Part shown: one piece after another, positions 57,947 to 64,000 of the stretch
How positions within the stretch are numbered: position 1 is the first letter of the stretch
Layout of the letters: every line of letters begins with the position of its first letter
Program-made: the position numbers and the translations under genes
Notes under the pieces: generated by a model
The model's input: the letters and a program-made list of their open reading frames with translations, nothing else
Told to the model about the DNA's origin: nothing
Databases searched by the model: none
Origin: Ehretia macrophylla
Lineage: Eukaryota; Streptophyta; Magnoliopsida; Boraginales; Ehretiaceae
Direction: 5' to 3'
Length of the DNA stretch: 64,000 nucleotides
NCBI GenBank assembly: GCA_037974665.1
Contig: CM075783.1
Span: 43,485,818-43,549,817, forward strand

Positions 57947-60393
57947 TGTCACGCCCCAACTCGACCCCACCTACAATCAATCAGGACGCAACGAAATTTC
58001 GGCAGTATAACGACAGTAATAAAGACACCGAGGCTCTAAACCAACCTCTCAGAACATCATACAATCAAACTCCTCAACCAAACAACAATCAATTCCTCAA
58101 TACCATTAACAACATACAACATAACCATATTTTACAACAATCATTCTTAGACGATCCATTCATAATTATATGCCTCCGTTCCAACATAATACCTTAACTT
58201 TAACATACATATCAAAATAGATTATAAACCAACTTAGCAACCTAGATCATAACAAAAGAAAGACTACTAAGTTAGCATCATTTAGTTCATTATCTTTACT
58301 ACAACTTATACATCATAAATTACAAGAAAAAATAAAAGACAACTAGTTTAATATACAAGATAATAGAGTATACAACATCTCAAGCAACAAGGACAAGACT
58401 CTGGCACATAGGACTCGTCCACATACGGCACATTATCCCCTTCTAGAGGCACGTACCCGTAATCTTGCTCAAGGACACCTATATGCATGCAATAATAGAG
58501 AGTGAACTTATATAAAACCAGCTCAGTGAGGATCCGACAGATCTCTAACAGTGTTTACTATGCTCCTAGTAAATGATCCTTTGAGCAGGTAAACACACAA
58601 ATAAACATCAATACAATATAAACACATAACTATAATGACCAATCAATAAAGGATACTCAATTTGGTGTAGCTCCATACGTCATCACGATCTCAACTATTC
58701 TTCTTATAACTCCCCATTACTCACGTACCCGAGGTACCTCACTAGCCTCTCCCTCCATGACACCTCCGTCATGCGAGCTGGAGGTAGTATCTAGTAGTCA
58801 CGCCGTTATGAAACCGACAGCCCGACACTGCCCGAGAGGTGGCACACATATACTAAGACTCAACAATAATAATAAACATCATTCACAGGAGGACAATCTA
58901 GTAGAACTGCCTATCTCCCGGTTCATCAATCATCAATCAATAATCATCAATTATCATCAATATAACATTAAGTAATCAATTAAACAACAAATAACTAAGT
59001 TAGATGACAAAGTAGGCCATCCAACTTAACATGCATTAAACACGTAATCTAACCCTAATCTAACCATCAACAACTCACAATTCAATCACTCAAACACCAC
59101 CCAATCATCTAAAGGCTCAATTCAACAATTTAAAGAAAGACAACCTAAACTTCAAATAATCATATCTTACATTCTACTAATCCAAACAACTCCAAATCAG
59201 TTTCAAACACTCACCCATTCAATCAACTACATTAGCCCTCTCGGAAACCAACCAAGACACATCAAAATCAAGCCCAACAACCCTAAAACCTCAATGCACC
59301 TAGGCTGAAATTTCCGAACATCGCAATCGAAAATTCGGCATTATAATGGTGTTACCACGTAATTAACAAACTTTTAAAAATCAACGGCAATCGATTCCAA
59401 CCACAACAACTCAAGATAATCCTCAAATAGCAAATCTATCAACTTTAAATACCCAAAAATAAATAATTTCGCTACAATGGCTCAAATCTCGTAGTAATAC
59501 ACATAAACGATCCCTAGCACGCATTGATCAATAATATAACTTCAAATTAACATTCTAATGATTCAAAATGCAGTTATGAGCAAAAACATAAAAAATGAGT
59601 TTTGAGATCTAGAATTCTTCTCTCACCTTTGATGTGATATAAGCCTAGATATGCGTGCAATGCGTGCCCAACAAGGGGAAGCCAACTCGGCACGAAGTTA
59701 TACGGACAAAAACTAGGTCTTTCTATGAAAAATTGCTTCGAAAACCATGAAAATTCTTTCTCTTTTCTCCCTTGAACCTCTCGGCCCTTTGTGTGTGTTG
59801 ATGAGTATGTTTTGTGTTGTGTTTTGTGTGTCTTGATGCATATAAGCTAAAGGTTAAACTTATTAAAATGGTCAATGTTAGTTTATTTAGTCCTTTAATT
59901 GTTTTTCTAGTCTTTTAATTAATTTCTTGAGTATTTCTTGCTCAACTATTAAATTAACACTGAAATTAATTCTAGTCAATATATTTTAGGTGAGAAAGAA
60001 GGTTACATTAAAATAGTTTCACCCGAATCGGCATAAAACTCATTTTCTTGCAAAAGAAAGTATAAAAATCTTTAAAATTCCAAAACCGATTTCAAATCCG
60101 TTTTAATCAAACACGGGTCTATTAATACTCGAGGACTAGGTTTTAAAACGTTTAAAACACCCATGTCAAAATTTTAGCAGACGCGTGTTCAAAACACTAT
60201 TCACAAAAATCGTCGATAAAATTTCTGATGCCCTTTTTGATGAAAATTTCATGAATGCACACATAGCATGTATTAGGAATATAAATCACATAATTAGCAC
60301 ATTCTAACTCATATAACACATAAACTGGTCAAATCATGCAAATCGAGGCAAAGACACGCAAATCGAGGTATATACAATAACTTGGGTTTCACA
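57947..60393 (-). mobile_element. E3 5' LTR (2447 bp)
   Basis: TGTCACGCCCC to TGGGTTTCACA. Minus-strand TATA region at 58507-58516; ACGTG-like array near 60260-60393 is weaker than in E2. Confidence 0.9.
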
Positions 60394-63300
60394 CACTTGG
60401 CCGACCATGCAAGGAAAATGAGAGAAAATGACTTAGTTGAGTAATTTTAGTCATGTTATGTTGTCTTTTTGCTAGCAAAATCATTGTACACCACCACCAC
60501 TTGCACTTGGCCCTTATATAACCTTAGATTACATTTAAAACACTGGAAAGTGGCCTGCAATAGCCATGTTGGTTGGCCATATAGGTGGGGAAAGAAAGAG
60601 GACAAATGATTGCTTGAAGTGTTGAAAAAGCTTGTCATAAAATGCAATGATTTCATTTTGTCTTTAGTCCTCCTATGACCACCACTTGCATGAATCATTA
60701 TACTACATTATAATACACATAACAAACCAAAGAACTCAGCAAAATGCAGCCCCTTGACCGGCCATGTTGATAGAAGACAAGAGAATTGATGGTTGCTTGG
60801 AGTGTTGAGCTAGAATTGTCATAAGAGTCATCATTGCCTTGACCATCCAAATCCGCCACTTGCTCCACTTGTTTCAGCCTTTCTAACCACCCCCATCACA
60901 CTCATAACAAACACAACAATCTTAAGTTCAGAGAGAGGAGAGGGAGGCACGAAATAGAGAGAAAAAGGGAGAGAAAACAAGAAAGAAAAGAGAGAAGGTG
61001 CGGAAAGAAGAAAATCTGGGAATTCCAGTCAGCCTTGTGCGATTTTTCTACCATTTCTCTTGCTAATTATTGCATCTCTAAGCTAAGGTGAGGTAATAAA
61101 TCAGTTTCTAAAAGGATCATGAGCAGTGCTATGTGGTGTCTTGCCATGCATATAGCTAGAAATGAAGGTAATGCAAGTTAACTTGAGCTAGGCAGTTTGT
61201 TCTTCACTGTGCAGTGTTTTTATTTGCCTCATTTGACATGGCAAACCTTGATGGAATTTAATGAATTTTGGATATGGTATACAAAACTTCCAGATGAACA
61301 ACTTTCATGTTTTAGGTAATATAACATTCTGTGGTTAAGGCTGAGTTCTCAGGCGATTTCAGTCCGTACCTATGTGCATGTATAAAATCTGATCTATGGT
61401 TTTTGCATGGTTGATTTGTGATGGTAGACCTGTATGGTTTTGGCTAATTTTCACCTATATTATGCTATACTTATAGTATAATATATCCCATATGGTTTCA
61501 TGTGCTAATCTTGTGTTTAAGGCTATAAACGAAGGCCATTTCAGCTGGGTACATACGTATGAGTTCATTGCATTCAGATTTTTAGTTTGTTATCTAGCAT
61601 CCTGAACTTGCATAGTCACTTTGACATAGTAAATCTTACCCAAATGAGCCCATTTTTGGACACAAGGTACACAAGAATAATGGAACAAACTTCATGTTGC
61701 ACGAACCATCCAATTCTATCTGGGACCATTTTAAATAAGGCTATTCCAGTGAGTTTCCCGTTCTCGCGCTGAGTAGGCAGAATCACGCAATGTTTTTGTA
61801 AATACTATAACTTGCTCATTTCAACTCCAAATCCGGATCCGTTTGATTCTAGGACTATATAATTTTAATGAACTGTCTACCTAGGAAATTTTAGCCATTT
61901 CTAAGAACCATAAGGTTGTCAACCGAACTAGAAAAGTTACTGCGTGTGTTGTTTGGGCTTTTCAGTTGCAATTCTTGAAGTTCTAAGTTCTTGCATGAGT
62001 TCAAAAGTTAATCAATCATGGTTATAAGCTTGTATATGAAGTTTCAATGTGTATATATGCATGCTAGACCTACTTGTACTTGAATTATATGCACAATGGA
62101 TGTTACAAAGGTGTGTTTCACAAAGTTAGGCTTGCGTGTTAACTCGGTATGACCCTATCACTCGTTTAATGTCTATTATGCTGTTGACATGAACCAATGG
62201 TCTAGTGTGTTCACTATAATTGTTTCAAGAGCAATGTCAAGCTAAAATAATGCTAAAGGACGAGTAACCTATCTCGTAACCCGATCCTACTTGGTTAATG
62301 GCTAAATGTCGTGTATATGTTGATCTGTCGCTATTGAACCATGATTATATGCTAGCTTATATGGTCTCATGGTATATTAATGCATGTTAAATGTCTTATT
62401 ACATGTCCTGTATGTGTATAAGGTATTATGGAGCATCTTTATGAAGCTAACGAAGCATGTTGAATTTGAGTTGTCTATCTTGCATTTTGAAGCCTAGTAT
62501 GATGTTAAAGTGTATCAATGGTCTAGTGTACTTTTTGGAATTGTTTCAAGAGCAATAATATATTATAAGTAACGAATGGGTAACCTACTTTGTTACCTGT
62601 TCTTATGTACCTAACTAATATTTACTGTAATATGTGTTACTTGTTAAATGTTCATGTGAAAAGCAAAACAGAACAAAGTGAATACGTGTTACTTGTTAAA
62701 TATTCAAGTGAAAAGCAAAACGAAATGAAGCGGATGGTTACAACCATAAAATAGATGCAATAGTATTCGTGGTGCATTGGGCAGCATCGGGCTCACCAGG
62801 CGATGACACGACTACTGATGTTCTATTCCCTAACTCGAATGAACGGGTGTTCATAGGGTGTGGGTCGTAGGTAGTATACTTGCAAACTATTACTTGGTGT
62901 ATAGGGAAAATAATCGTATTGGTGATATAAGAAGATGGCATCAACGAAGCGCAGCAAATGTATCCTTAATGAATGTTTATTTACCTTGTATTATTTGAGC
63001 AATTACACTTGTTGCATAAATTTGTTGAATGGCATAGTTCCAAAAGGGTTTTCATAATAAAACGAGTTTCAAAACACTGAGTTGATAAAAATCATTCCTG
63101 TTTGCTAACATTTCAGGTGAGCCTGAAATACAATATGTGCAGTATGTGACTAAGGAGGCCGAGGTTGAACCTGATGTTTGATATGCTTGTGGAATGTTGT
63201 AATCTTGACTTCGATATGTACCTGTTGTGTTTAGGATTCTGTTTGTGTATGTTAAGTATGATAACACTTTTAATTGGTTGTGGTAGACTCTTGGAGTGGG

Positions 63301-64000
63301 ATATTAGCCTACTTGGGATGTTTATGTTTGCTAGACTTGCTATGGTACATATTGAATCTAGTACCCGGATTTATATTTAATTTGTGTTATTATCTTAGGA
63401 TTTTGAATAATAGCTTTATGATATGTACATATTTGTGGGTTTAAGGCTCTTAGAATTAGTTATTTGTCTTTAGGCTTCTATCCAATACTTAATTATAGTG
63501 TCAGGCGTTAATGGGTGAGATCGGGTAGTTCTAGATCCAATTAATGTTCATCATGATAGTACCGTTAAGTTAATTACTGTTCATAACAATGATGTTGTAG
63601 CTGCAGATCGAATTTCAATTTCAGAAGAGCTTAGGCTACGGGAATTAGATAGAAGTAATACTATGTAGGTTAAGATCACCTAAAGAAGATGCAAAGCTTA
63701 CAGAGTATATCAAGAAATATGGATTAGCTTAAGTTATATCTACGTGCCTTATTCTATGTCCGACCATCAATTCCAAACTCTTTAGGAGCTGTCCTTGCAG
63801 AAAGGTACTTCTCGATTATGAAATGAGGATTTGGAACCTAGCAGTTATTAGAACACGGGCTAATGTAATGCGCCTTAGCGGACTTAGAAGGAATAATCTT
63901 TTTAAGCCTGTGGCATCACGATGCCATATTGAACGGTGTAGATATAATTCGGGGCTATTAGAACAGTGGTGGTATCAAAGATCATGTTAGCAAAATGGGG

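Larger units (their letters stand above)
52688..60393 (-). mobile_element. E3: non-autonomous LTR retrotransposon in the L 3' LTR
   Basis: Minus-strand element of 7706 bp with exact target duplication CACTT (52683-52687 and 60394-60398). The uninterrupted site in the L 5' LTR, near 21828-21836, reads 'ggccacttggccg'. LTRs 52688-55146 and 57947-60393, purine tract 55147-55163, primer site 57929-57940. Same family and layout as E1 and E2; the LTR pair differs by a few percent. Confidence 0.92.
51411..64000 (+). mobile_element. L element 3' LTR (split by E3, runs off the window)
   Basis: Starts TGTAAAACCCCGC. It matches the 5' LTR throughout once E3 is removed. The last bases GCAAAATGGGG correspond to 50775-50786, so the LTR is about eight bases short of complete at the window end. 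It lacks S2, H and the 63-bp duplication, and serves as the empty-site control for those insertions. Confidence 0.85.

Overview
This is nuclear DNA of a flowering plant, probably a dicot. It holds a plant-type 5S rDNA tandem array and several families of Ty3/gypsy-like LTR retrotransposons with multi-kb LTRs, 5-bp target-site duplications (TSDs), an initiator-Met-tRNA-type primer binding site (TGGTATCAGAGC) and purine-tract ends. I find no intact host protein-coding gene. Almost all short ORFs in the window are chance frames inside LTRs or 5S spacers. The species cannot be named from this sequence.

Layout. 1-6576: fragments of one LTR family ('M-like') in both orientations, including a complete 3-kb LTR at 2219-5232. 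6577-19176: a 5S rDNA array on the + strand with 14 gene copies at a spacing of about 675 bp. It is interrupted by a solo LTR landed in the first 5S gene (6695-9202), by a 0.7-kb foreign segment resembling plant mitochondrial DNA (11401-12101), and by a 227-bp TRIM/SMART-like solo LTR (12158-12384). At 19177 the array is broken by another M-family LTR. At 20558 that LTR is itself broken by a large element 'L', which has LTRs of about 5 kb and only about 0.6 kb between them.

The L 5' LTR (20558-50794) contains a solo LTR 'S2' (23879-26178) and a 23-kb composite element 'H' (26561-49515). H is the only element with coding remnants: gag with two CCHC knuckles, and an aspartic protease. Its reverse transcriptase, RNase H and integrase are deleted. 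The H 5' LTR contains solo LTR 'S1' (27807-30386). The H gag gene is split after codon 35 by non-autonomous element 'E1' (31946-47168), whose 5' LTR is split by a young sister element 'E2' (37234-45006, LTRs about 99.5% identical). The L 3' LTR starts at 51411, contains a third sister 'E3' (52688-60393) and runs off the window end. The nesting is therefore 5S array < M < L < H < E1 < E2.

How the parts relate. E1, E2 and E3 share LTRs, primer site and post-primer leader with H but carry about 2.7 kb of non-coding internal DNA. E1 still keeps a 12-codon relic of the H gag start. They look like a non-autonomous family that depends on H-type proteins supplied by a complete relative elsewhere. All LTR families here share a roughly 20-bp phased ACGTG-like array at their 5' end, and several share a GC-rich block in the LTR. 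Element names (M, L, H, S1-S3, E1-E3) are labels for this report only. Divergence figures are by-eye counts.
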